64,000 bases of DNA from UBA7703 sp963667195. GTDB lineage: Bacteria > Bacillota > Clostridia > Christensenellales > CAG-138. Below the pieces are notes generated by a model, which saw only the letters and a program-made list of their open reading frames with translations, was not told the DNA's origin and made no database searches. Position numbers and translations under genes: made by a program. The stretch spans positions 2,790,001 through 2,854,000 of the forward strand of contig OY762962.1 in assembly GCA_963667195.1 (NCBI GenBank), given 5' to 3'. This document shows positions 15,500 through 23,189 of this stretch, one piece after another (position 1 is the first letter of the stretch; each line of letters starts with the position of its first letter).

Positions 15500-18469
15500 T
15501 TAGAACAGGTAGCTGTAATCCCAGATGACCGCGTTGATGATCTTTTCGATATCCGGGTCGATGCTGTTGGTGCCGAGTTTCACGGTGGAAACATCGTCCA
15601 GCCTCAGCTTGATCTTGCCGCCGCCGAGGACGAAGAAGCCCTTGTTATGGCTTTCGTCAAACTCCTTCTCAGTCGAGAAGAAGGTGAACTTCTCCTTGTA
15701 AGGCGCGCTGTCATATGGGCAGAACACGGTGCAGTTTCCGCACTCGTTGCACATGCGATCCACGTGGATGATCTGCGGCATCGACATGCCGTCCACCTCG
15801 ATGGCGATGTTCGCACGGTTCGGGCAAACCTGAACGCAGCACTCGCAGATGGTCGAGCAGGCGAGGCAACGCTCGGTCTCGCGTCCTGCGCTATCGTAGA
15901 CCGCAAGCGAACCCTGCTTGGCGAGGCAATTGCCCTGGCAAGCCTTGGCTTCTTCCGGCACGGTGACCGCGTATTTGCCGACGATCGCGTCCGCAACCTT
16001 GCGCGCATCCGCGATGGCTTCCACGACGGTGGCAGGCCCGCGGTTCGCGTCGCCGATGACGAACACATTCTTTTCGCTCGTTTCAAGTGTTTCGGGATTG
16101 ACCTTGACGGCGCCGCGCTCGGTGAGCACGATTCCGTTGTCGGTGAAGTCGCTCGCAACAACCTTTTCGCCGATCGCGGAGACGAGCAGCGAGCAGGGGA
16201 TAGTCACAAGCTCGTCCGTCTCAACGGAAGCGCGTCTGCCGCTCGCGTCCGGCGCGCCAAGCACGCACTTTTTGCACACAAGCTTGCCGTCCTTGAGCGA
16301 AACGGGATTGAGAAGCTCCTGAAACTCCACGCCGTCCTCCAGCGCGAGCTGTAATTCTTCTTCATCCGCGGGCATATAGCGCTGGGTTCTGCGGTAGACG
16401 ATGCTGCTCGACACCACGCCCTTGATGCGCTTTGCGGCGCGGGCTGCGTCCATCGCGGTGTTGCCGCCGCCAACGATCACGACGTGTTCGCCGACATCCT
16501 TGAGGGATTCGCACTTGTACTGCTCGAGGAAATCGAGCACGTTCATGCTCTTGCCTTCCGCGAGCTTGAGGTCGCCGTGCGCCCATGCGCCGGTGGCGAA
16601 CACCACATGCGTATAGCCGAGCTTTTTGAGCTCCGCAACGCTGGGGGCAACCGTGTTGGTCTTGATCTCCGCGCCCATAGCTTTGAGCAGATCGACGTCG
16701 CGATCCATGCCAAAGTCGCCGATGCGGAAGCCGGGGATGACGTAGCGGACGATGCCGCCGAGCTCCGCGCGCTTCTCAAACACGGTGACCTTCGCGCCCT
16801 GGCGACCGAGCAGGTAGCCTGCCGCCATACCGGCGGGGCCGCCGCCGATCACGGCGACGTTTGCGTTGCTCTTGCCGGTGGGTTTGAGCGTATGGATGAT
16901 GCTGTCGAAGCCTTCGCGAGCGGCGAGCAGCTTCGCGTCGCGGATATGCACGCTCTCCTCATAGAAACCGCGCGTGCACTTGTCCATGCAGCGGTGGGAG
17001 CAGATGCGCCCCGTGATGAACGGCAGCGGGTTGCGCTCGAGGATGAGCTTCAGCGCTTCGCTGTATTTTTTGTCGCCGACGAGACGAATGTATTCGGGGA
17101 TATCCTGATTGATCGGGCAGCCGTGTTCGCAGGGCGCGATGAAGCAGTTCGTCAGCGGCACCTTGCTCTTGATCTTGCGAACGGGAAGGGGCTTGACGGG
17201 CTTCACATGGCGCTCGTCGGTGCGCGCGGCACGGGCAAGATAGGCCACCTTGCCGACGGAGATGCCGTCGAACGGAACATATTCTTCCTTCGCGAGCTTT
17301 TCCGCAATCTGTTTTGCGCGCTGATAGCCGCCGGGCTTTAGTAGCGTCGTGGCGATGGTGATCGGCCAGATGCCCGCGTCAAACAGCTCGGTGATGTTGT
17401 AGAAATCCGCGCCGCCGGAGAAGGAGAGGCGCATTCTGCCGTCGAACTCGCGGCTGATGCGGTGCGCCAGCTCGATGGTCAGCGGATAGAGCGAGCGACC
17501 ACTCATGTACATCTCGTTGCCGGGCAGCTCGTTACGCGCGATGCCGACGGGGAACGTGTTGGTCAGCTTGAGACCGAACTGTACGCCGTTTCCACAGGCG
17601 AGATCGAGAAGACGCTTGAACATCGGGATCGCGTCACGATACTGCAGATCGTCGTTGAAATGGAAGTCGTCAAACACGAGGTAGTCATAGCCCATGTCGT
17701 CCATGGTCTTGCGCGCAAACTGATAACCCAGCAGGGTGGGGTTGCACTTGACGAACGTGTTGAGGCCTTTTTTGCTGATAAGATAGCTTGCAATGCGCTC
17801 GATCTCCTGCGGCGGGCAGCCGTGGAGCGTCGAGAGTGTGATGGAGGAGCAAACGTTGGGCGAGATGGCGTCGATATACTTCGCATCAACCTTGTTGAAG
17901 CGCGAAAGATTCGCCTTTGCCCAAGCGCGGCATTCTTCCCAGATGGCGGTAGAGGAGGCGTTCTTGAGCCCTTCGATGAAGCGGTCGATCTTCTCGCTCG
18001 TAATGCCTTCAAAGTTGTAGCCGACGCTCATGTTGAACATGAATCCGTCGGGACGGCCGAGGTCGAACTCCCAGCTGATGAGCTTGAGGGCGTACCAGGC
18101 TTTGACATACTCGTCAAACGCTTCCGGCACGCGAAGCTCCGTCGACCACTCGACGTTATAGCACTCGTCCTCCGCGAGAATGCAGGGTTTCGAGACCGGC
18201 AGGTCTTCGCCGTCGAGCGTCTGCACGGTCTTGAGCTCGAAGAAGCGGCAGCCCGCGTAGTAGGCCGCGATCAGGTTCTGCGAAAGCTGCGTCTGCGGGC
18301 CTGCGGCTGGGCCGAACGGCGTCTCCAAATGTTCGGAGAAGAGGTCGAGCATCTTGCCTTTTGGCGCGACATACGGGCGGCGAATACCAAACACGCTGCC
18401 TTGCTTGCGCTCTTCCAGAATCCAGTTCATCAGTTCCCCAAAGGGAATGGGTGTCATACGATCGGACAT
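15500..18469 (-). CDS. ygfK: YgfK-family FAD/Fe-S oxidoreductase (putative selenate reductase subunit)
   Basis: A 989-residue multidomain flavoprotein. Residues 1 to about 410 form a dihydroorotate/dihydropyrimidine dehydrogenase-like barrel. A Cys-rich GltD-type segment (Cys447, Cys451, Cys490, Cys494, Cys498) probably binds Fe-S. A GltD-like domain follows, with FAD motif GGGPAG (about 542-547) and NAD(P) motif GGGNTA (about 667-672). The C-terminus has ferredoxin-like cysteines (868-882; 907, 910, 913, 917). The order resembles dihydropyrimidine dehydrogenase rearranged. Family knowledge: YgfK genes co-occur with selenium-dependent Mo hydroxylases. I infer that it exchanges electrons between NAD(P)H and the adjacent FAD-less hydroxylase. 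Selenate reduction itself is only a historical annotation. Confidence 0.9.
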   Translation of the reverse strand: MSDRMTPIPFGELMNWILEERKQGSVFGIRRPYVAPKGKMLDLFSEHLETPFGPAAGPQTQLSQNLIAAYYAGCRFFELKTVQTLDGEDLPVSKPCILAEDECYNVEWSTELRVPEAFDEYVKAWYALKLISWEFDLGRPDGFMFNMSVGYNFEGITSEKIDRFIEGLKNASSTAIWEECRAWAKANLSRFNKVDAKYIDAISPNVCSSITLSTLHGCPPQEIERIASYLISKKGLNTFVKCNPTLLGYQFARKTMDDMGYDYLVFDDFHFNDDLQYRDAIPMFKRLLDLACGNGVQFGLKLTNTFPVGIARNELPGNEMYMSGRSLYPLTIELAHRISREFDGRMRLSFSGGADFYNITELFDAGIWPITIATTLLKPGGYQRAKQIAEKLAKEEYVPFDGISVGKVAYLARAARTDERHVKPVKPLPVRKIKSKVPLTNCFIAPCEHGCPINQDIPEYIRLVGDKKYSEALKLILERNPLPFITGRICSHRCMDKCTRGFYEESVHIRDAKLLAAREGFDSIIHTLKPTGKSNANVAVIGGGPAGMAAGYLLGRQGAKVTVFEKRAELGGIVRYVIPGFRIGDFGMDRDVDLLKAMGAEIKTNTVAPSVAELKKLGYTHVVFATGAWAHGDLKLAEGKSMNVLDFLEQYKCESLKDVGEHVVIVGGGNTAMDAARAAKRIKGVVSSSIVYRRTQRYMPADEEELQLALEDGVEFQELLNPVSLKDGKLVCKKCVLGAPDASGRRASVETDELVTIPCSLLVSAIGEKVVASDFTDNGIVLTERGAVKVNPETLETSEKNVFVIGDANRGPATVVEAIADARKVADAIVGKYAVTVPEEAKACQGNCLAKQGSLAVYDSAGRETERCLACSTICECCVQVCPNRANIAIEVDGMSMPQIIHVDRMCNECGNCTVFCPYDSAPYKEKFTFFSTEKEFDESHNKGFFVLGGGKIKLRLDDVSTVKLGTNSIDPDIEKIINAVIWDYSYLF

Positions 18470-18551
18470 TGGGATGCCTCCTTATTCCTATATCATAATG
18501 GGTACGGCGCAACGCTTCCGTTGTGCCTGCAACACGAATTCGTTGGTTGGC

Positions 18552-19880
18552 TTAGCCGTTGATCGACTGCCAGAGCTTCGATGCGCTCTTGCGGCATTCC
18601 TGCATGACGAGCTTTTCGTCCGCGACAAGCACCTTGCGATCCTTCATCAGCACTTTTCCGTTGCAGACGGTGGTGACCACACTACGCCCGTTCATGCCGA
18701 ATAGGATGTGTTCGTTTGCATTTCCACCGTCCATCGGGGTAAGCGGATCGTAGTCGGTGACGATGACGTCCGCATACGCGCCCGCTTTGAGCACGCCCAG
18801 CGGCTTACGGAAGAATCTGCCCGCGATGCGCGGGTTGTTTTCAAACAGCATGGCCGGAATCTCACCCCAGGCGACGGTCGGGTCGCAGAGGTTGTGCTTG
18901 TGGATGATGTTGCCGACCTTGTAGCTTTCGAGCATATCGTTGGTGTAGCCGTCAGTACCAAGGCCGAGGAGAATGCCTTCCTGGAAGAGGCGGATGACGG
19001 GGCCGCAGCCGACCGCATTGCCCATATTGGACTCCGGGTTGTGCACGACCATCGTATTGGTCTGCTTCAGAATCGCCATCTCAGCGGGGCTGACGTGGAC
19101 GCAGTGGATCGCGAGCGTATTTTCGCCGAGGATGCCGTTTTCGTAGAGGCGCTCAACGATGCGCTTGCCGTATTTATGGAGGGAATCGACCTGATCGCCG
19201 GGGCCTTCCGCTACGTGGATGTGCGCGCCGGTGTAGGAGGGGGTGTGCTGTTTGCAGAGCGCGAGCGTTTCGTCCGAAAGCGTGAATGCAGCGTGCAGAC
19301 CCATCATGCCCTTGAGCATGTCACTGTCGTCTGCATTTGCGCGGAGGATCATGCGCTCGTTCTCGAGCACCGCCTCAGTCATCTTGGCTTTGCCGTCGCG
19401 GTCGGAAACTTCGTAGCAAAGGCTCGTGCGAACGCCGAGCGCTTTTGCCGCGTCCGCGATCGTGTCGAGGCTGCCGGGGATATCCAGGTAGCTCGCATGG
19501 TGGTCAAACACCGTGGTCACGCCATTTTTGATGCAATCGATATAGACGGCCTGTGCGGAGAGGCTGTCGTTTTCCTTGGTCAGCAGGCGGTCGATCTTCC
19601 ACCACATGCCTTCGAGTATGTCGTTAAAATCGTGCGGATTGTATCCCTTAATCGAAAGCCCGCGCGCAAACGCGCTGTAGATATGGTTGTGCGTGTTGAC
19701 AAGACCCGGCATGATCACGCCGCCGTCCGCGTCGATCCATTCCGCCTCGGGGTATTTCTGTTTGAGTTTGGCGGTTTCGCCAACTTCTAATATCAGGTTG
19801 CCTTCAATTGCAACCGCGCCGTTTTCGATATAGTTGCCTTGATCTCTTGTGAGAAGCCGTCCGTTTCCAATCAGTAGCAT
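18552..19880 (-). CDS. ssnA: SsnA-type amidohydrolase
   Basis: A 442-residue amidohydrolase of the metal-dependent cytosine/guanine deaminase-like group, named putative aminohydrolase SsnA in selenium-dependent hydroxylase loci. The metal-site motif THNH (His64, His66) is present, with HIHVAEG, IHCVH and LGTDGY further on supplying the remaining ligands. An N-terminal beta-sandwich strand set precedes the barrel. It is first in the operon, 82 bases ahead of ygfK, with AAGGGAGA upstream of the ATG. It probably opens or deaminates a purine-derived ring in the same pathway; the exact reaction is inferred. Confidence 0.9.
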   Translation of the reverse strand: MLLIGNGRLLTRDQGNYIENGAVAIEGNLILEVGETAKLKQKYPEAEWIDADGGVIMPGLVNTHNHIYSAFARGLSIKGYNPHDFNDILEGMWWKIDRLLTKENDSLSAQAVYIDCIKNGVTTVFDHHASYLDIPGSLDTIADAAKALGVRTSLCYEVSDRDGKAKMTEAVLENERMILRANADDSDMLKGMMGLHAAFTLSDETLALCKQHTPSYTGAHIHVAEGPGDQVDSLHKYGKRIVERLYENGILGENTLAIHCVHVSPAEMAILKQTNTMVVHNPESNMGNAVGCGPVIRLFQEGILLGLGTDGYTNDMLESYKVGNIIHKHNLCDPTVAWGEIPAMLFENNPRIAGRFFRKPLGVLKAGAYADVIVTDYDPLTPMDGGNANEHILFGMNGRSVVTTVCNGKVLMKDRKVLVADEKLVMQECRKSASKLWQSING

Positions 19881-19907
19881 GGATGTGATCTCCCTTCGCG
19901 ATATGCA

Positions 19908-19916
19908 ATTATAGCA
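19908..19916 (-). promoter_or_regulatory. Extended -10 promoter of the ssnA–ygfK–xdh operon
   Basis: Read on the minus strand, TGCTATAAT is a perfect extended -10. A weak -35 (TGTCAT) lies about 18 bases upstream. The predicted transcript has a leader of about 20 bases before the ssnA ATG at 19880. Confidence 0.55.
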
Positions 19917-20010
19917 ATGTGAAACTGCAGAATGACAAACTTATTATACTATACCCGTCAAATGCGGCGCAAGACGAGTAGGACAGAATATACAAAAATA
20001 TTTCGGGCAC

Positions 20011-20047
20011 AATAATTTTGTTCAGCCAAAAATTATTGCTGTACAAT
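20011..20047 (+). promoter_or_regulatory. thrC: Promoter region with inverted repeat before the threonine synthase-like gene
   Basis: AATAATTTT and AAAATTATT arms (20011-20037) flank GTTCAGCC. A TTGTTC (20018-20023) and TACAAT (20042-20047) pair has an 18-base spacer, so the repeat overlaps the -35. The leader that follows contains a small hairpin with GCGGC/GCCGC arms at about 20081-20096. I find no known riboswitch consensus here. Confidence 0.35.
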
Positions 20048-20131
20048 TTGTAAAATCCAATGTATGATGGATGTTGTCAAGCGGCAAGTCCGCCGCAAAA
20101 ATCTTTGAAATATAATTATTGGAGTGTTCTT

Positions 20132-21367
20132 ATGAAGCGCGTTGCAGGCTATCGCTGTACAATTTGCGGAAAGGAATACCCGTTCGGCCCGGAACTGATG
20201 ACCTGTCCGTCCTGCGGAGAAAAGGGCATTCTGGACATCGTTTACGATTATTCCGAAGTCAAATCCGTTCTTTCCAAAGAATCCTTAAAAAAAGATCATG
20301 ACAATAGCATGTGGCGCTATCGCGCATTGATGCCGATCAAAGGCGAAGGCCTTTCGGACTTTTTGCGCATCGGTTGGACGCCGCTGTATCGCTCTCTGCG
20401 CCTCGGCAAGCAGATTGGCTTAGAGACACTCTACATTAAAGATGATGGCTTAAACCCCACCGGTTCCCTGAAAGACCGCGCAAGCGGCGTCGCCGTCGCC
20501 AAAGCAATCGAGCTTGGCTACGACACGATCGCCTGCTCTTCTACAGGAAACGCCGCGAGTTCCTGCGCAGGCAGCGCCGCTCGTATGGGACTCAAGAGCG
20601 TGATCTTCGTGCCGGAGCGCGCGCCGCTCGGTAAAGTGGCGCAGCTGCTGATCTTTGGCGCAAACGTCGTCTCCGTCAAGGGCGACTATCGCCAGACGTT
20701 TGAGTTGAGCAAAGCCGCCATCGAAAAATGGGGCTTCTACAACCGCAACGCGGGCATCAATCCCGTGATGACGGAAGGGAAGAAGACCGTTGCTCTGGAG
20801 ATTGCCGAACAGCTCAACTGGAACCCGACCGACTGGGTCGCGATCTCGGTTGGAGACGGTTGCACCATCGGCGGCGTGTACAATGGATTTTACGATCTGC
20901 TCCAACTGGGCATGATCGAGCGCATTCCGAGGATTCTCGGCGTACAGTCCACGGGCTGCTGCCCGTTTGTGGACGCGGATAGCCGCGACGGCATCCTCAA
21001 GCCCACGCCGGAAGACACGCTTGCGGACAGCATCGCGGTTGGCGTGCCTCGCAACCCCGTCAAAGCGCAGCGCGCGGTGCGGGACAGCGGCGGAACCTGG
21101 ATCGCCGTTTCGGACGACGAGATTCTCGACGCAATGCGCCTGCTTGGCAGAACTGAGGGCGTCTTCAGCGAACCCGCGGGTGTCACCGCAACTGCTGGCG
21201 TCAAAGCTGCCGTTGCCAAGGGCATCATCAAGCCGCATGAGAGCGTGACGGTCGTTTCGACCGGCAGCGGACTCAAGGACGTGAAGAACGCGATGTTGGC
21301 AGCGGGAGAGCCGTTCAAATGTGAGCCGGACATCAAGGAGCTGGAGGCAAGCGGAAGAATCCGCTGA
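20132..21367 (+). CDS. thrC: Threonine synthase-like PLP enzyme
   Basis: Fold-type II pyridoxal-phosphate enzyme of 411 residues. An N-terminal zinc ribbon (Cys9, Cys12, Cys25, Cys28) precedes the catalytic core; Lys114 in GSLKDR is the expected PLP lysine, followed by STGNAASS and a Gly-rich SVGDG phosphate loop. These fit the archaeal-type threonine synthase. The ATG at 20132 has GGAG upstream; the longer open frame lacks support. It is divergent from ssnA and precedes the purine importer, so a second possibility is an ammonia-lyase or ligase-type step in purine breakdown, performed in related bacteria by the fold-type II enzyme diaminopropionate ammonia-lyase. The sequence fits threonine synthase better. 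Confidence 0.75.
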   Translation: MKRVAGYRCTICGKEYPFGPELMTCPSCGEKGILDIVYDYSEVKSVLSKESLKKDHDNSMWRYRALMPIKGEGLSDFLRIGWTPLYRSLRLGKQIGLETLYIKDDGLNPTGSLKDRASGVAVAKAIELGYDTIACSSTGNAASSCAGSAARMGLKSVIFVPERAPLGKVAQLLIFGANVVSVKGDYRQTFELSKAAIEKWGFYNRNAGINPVMTEGKKTVALEIAEQLNWNPTDWVAISVGDGCTIGGVYNGFYDLLQLGMIERIPRILGVQSTGCCPFVDADSRDGILKPTPEDTLADSIAVGVPRNPVKAQRAVRDSGGTWIAVSDDEILDAMRLLGRTEGVFSEPAGVTATAGVKAAVAKGIIKPHESVTVVSTGSGLKDVKNAMLAAGEPFKCEPDIKELEASGRIR

Positions 21368-21593
21368 TGACTTCGCGCAAATATAATATGAAGCGAATGT
21401 TTTGACGTTTCGTATACCCGCAAGATAGGGAAGACAAACCGGAGAAAACTGAATATCGAACTCGTTGCCTGAAGGAACAGAAACGCCGAGCAGAATCGGC
21501 AAATCCTCCATGAAAAACCGCCGTATGGGCGAACATTTTTGACTTGATGTGAATATTTGTTGTGCATCGCGCAAAAATAGTTCTGAGAAAAGG

Positions 21594-21622
21594 TTGTTTC
21601 ACCTCAACACAGGTGCTACAAT
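21594..21622 (+). promoter_or_regulatory. Promoter of the BMP-type importer with inverted repeat in the spacer
   Basis: TTGTTT (21594-21599) and TACAAT (21617-21622) lie 17 bases apart, with an upstream TG giving an extended -10. The spacer holds CACCT and AGGTG arms around CAACA(C) (21600-21615), a possible operator. The preceding bases, 21368-21593, contain only a small GCCGA/TCGGC hairpin and no gene that I can support. Confidence 0.6.
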
Positions 21623-21649
21623 AAATCAAAATTCTGTAGGAGGAAAACC

Positions 21650-22942
21650 ATGAAAAAAATCATTGCTCTTCTGGCCGTCATGATGATGGTGTTCGCTCTG
21701 GTCGCCTGCGCCGCGCCCGCGCCCGCAGCCGAACCGGAAGCAACCGCTGCCGCAACGGAAGCCCCCGCCGCTGAAGCGACGGCTGCCCCCGAAGCAACTG
21801 CTGCCGCCCCCGCGATCAAGATCGGCGTCATCCTCGTCGGCGACGAGAACGAAGGTTACACCTACGCGCACATCGACGGCATCAAGAAGGCCATCGAAGC
21901 GCTGGGCATCTCCGCTGACTCCGTGATCTGGAAGTACTCGATTCCGGAAGATGAAACCTGCTATGATACCGCGGTTGACCTTGCGGAGCAGGGCTGCACG
22001 ATCATCTTCTCCAACAGCTATTCGCACCAGTCCTATATGGTTCAGGCTGCTGAAGAATATCCGAACGTGATGTTCTGCCCGGCAACGGGTGACACGGCTG
22101 CCGTTTGCGGTCTGCCCAATGTCGTCAACTTCTTCCCCTACACCTATGAATCCCGCTACGTGTCCGGCGTCGTCGCTGGCATGAAGCTCAAGGAACTCAT
22201 GGATGCCGGCAAAGTCACCGATCCGCACATCGGTTATGTTGGCGCCTATCCGTACGCGGAAGTGGTCAGCGGTTACACCGCGTTCTTCCTCGGCATCAAG
22301 TCCATCGTGCCGGAAGCGCACATGGATGTCATCTACACCAACAGCTGGTTTGACATGACCAAAGAAGCTGAAGCCGCCAACACCCTGATGTCCATGGGTT
22401 GCGTCATCATTGGCCAGCACGCGGACTCCACCGGTGCTCCCTCTGCCGTTCAGGCGAAGCATGACGCAGGACAGGAAGTCTACAGCGTTGGTTACAACGT
22501 AGACATGCTCAGCGTTGCGCCCACTGCCGCTCTCACCAGCGCGCAGAACAACTGGTCCGTGCTTTACAAAGACATCCTCACTGATTTCATGAGCGGTGCC
22601 ACCATGAAGCATGACTACTCTGGCGGTTACAACGAAGATGCAGTGCAGATCTCCGCGCTAGGCGCGAGCTGCGCAGCAGGCACCGCCGATAAGGTTGCCG
22701 AAGTCATCGCGGGCCTCAAGGCCGGCACGCTGCATGTGTTTGACACAGCCACGTTCACCGTCGGTGGCGCGGCCGTCACCACGGCTCCGTTCGACTTCTC
22801 GACCATGAACGCCGATTACACCGCGGTTCAGTATCAGGGCCCGACGCAGGAGTGCATCGTGGATGGTTACTTCCATGAGTCCGAATTCCGTAGCGCCCCG
22901 TACTTCACCCTGCGCATCGACGGCATCACCGAGTTGAGCTAA
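21650..22942 (+). CDS. BMP-family ABC transporter substrate-binding lipoprotein
   Basis: Extracellular binding lipoprotein of 430 residues. Signal peptide with lipobox LVAC and lipidated Cys20, then a low-complexity Ala/Glu/Pro/Thr tether (about 21-54), then the BMP (Med/PnrA-like) domain beginning KIGVILVGDENEGYTYAH. BMP proteins bind nucleosides and purines; three matching transporter genes follow. A strong GTAGGAGG site precedes the ATG. Two terminator-like hairpins separate it from the ATPase gene, a common way to express the binding protein in excess. Proximity to the xanthine dehydrogenase locus suggests a purine or nucleoside ligand. The ligand is inferred. Confidence 0.9.
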   Translation: MKKIIALLAVMMMVFALVACAAPAPAAEPEATAAATEAPAAEATAAPEATAAAPAIKIGVILVGDENEGYTYAHIDGIKKAIEALGISADSVIWKYSIPEDETCYDTAVDLAEQGCTIIFSNSYSHQSYMVQAAEEYPNVMFCPATGDTAAVCGLPNVVNFFPYTYESRYVSGVVAGMKLKELMDAGKVTDPHIGYVGAYPYAEVVSGYTAFFLGIKSIVPEAHMDVIYTNSWFDMTKEAEAANTLMSMGCVIIGQHADSTGAPSAVQAKHDAGQEVYSVGYNVDMLSVAPTAALTSAQNNWSVLYKDILTDFMSGATMKHDYSGGYNEDAVQISALGASCAAGTADKVAEVIAGLKAGTLHVFDTATFTVGGAAVTTAPFDFSTMNADYTAVQYQGPTQECIVDGYFHESEFRSAPYFTLRIDGITELS

Positions 22943-22967
22943 AAAACTGCCTAACGGCAAGCAAGAT

Positions 22968-23010
22968 CAAAGGGGAGACGGTCATCCGTTTCCCCTTTGA
23001 TACATTTTTA
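22968..23010 (+). terminator. Terminator after the binding-protein gene
   Basis: CAAAGGGGAGACGG pairs with CCGTTTCCCCTTTG around TCAT, with one G-U pair, followed by ATACATTTTT. Confidence 0.75.
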
Positions 23011-23042
23011 TCAGCCAATCATTGAAAGAAGCGACTCAATGG

Positions 23043-23070
23043 AGAGCAGCACGCTGCTCTCTTTTTGCTT
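23043..23070 (+). terminator. Second hairpin with T-run
   Basis: AGAGCAG and CTGCTCT enclose CACG and are followed by CTTTTTGC. It is about 40 bases after the first terminator. Confidence 0.65.
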
Positions 23071-23117
23071 ATCGCTGAACGATCATTTTTTATTTCGCAA
23101 TGAATCTTACGTTTTTG

Positions 23118-23147
23118 TTTACATTGTGATCACGCTTGTGCTAAAAT
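23118..23147 (+). promoter_or_regulatory. Promoter for the transporter ATPase and permease genes
   Basis: TTTACA (23118-23123) and TAAAAT (23142-23147), with TGC directly ahead of the -10, form an extended promoter with an 18-base spacer. It would let the ATPase/permease genes be transcribed independently of the binding protein. Confidence 0.55.
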
Positions 23148-23189
23148 ATTTTCAGCAAGTCTTAATCAAATATAGAAGGGGTCAAGCAT

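Noticed and set aside
21368..21593. Possible purine riboswitch upstream of the importer
   Set aside because: The conserved loop and junction sequences of purine riboswitches are absent, and the importer promoter lies downstream of this stretch.
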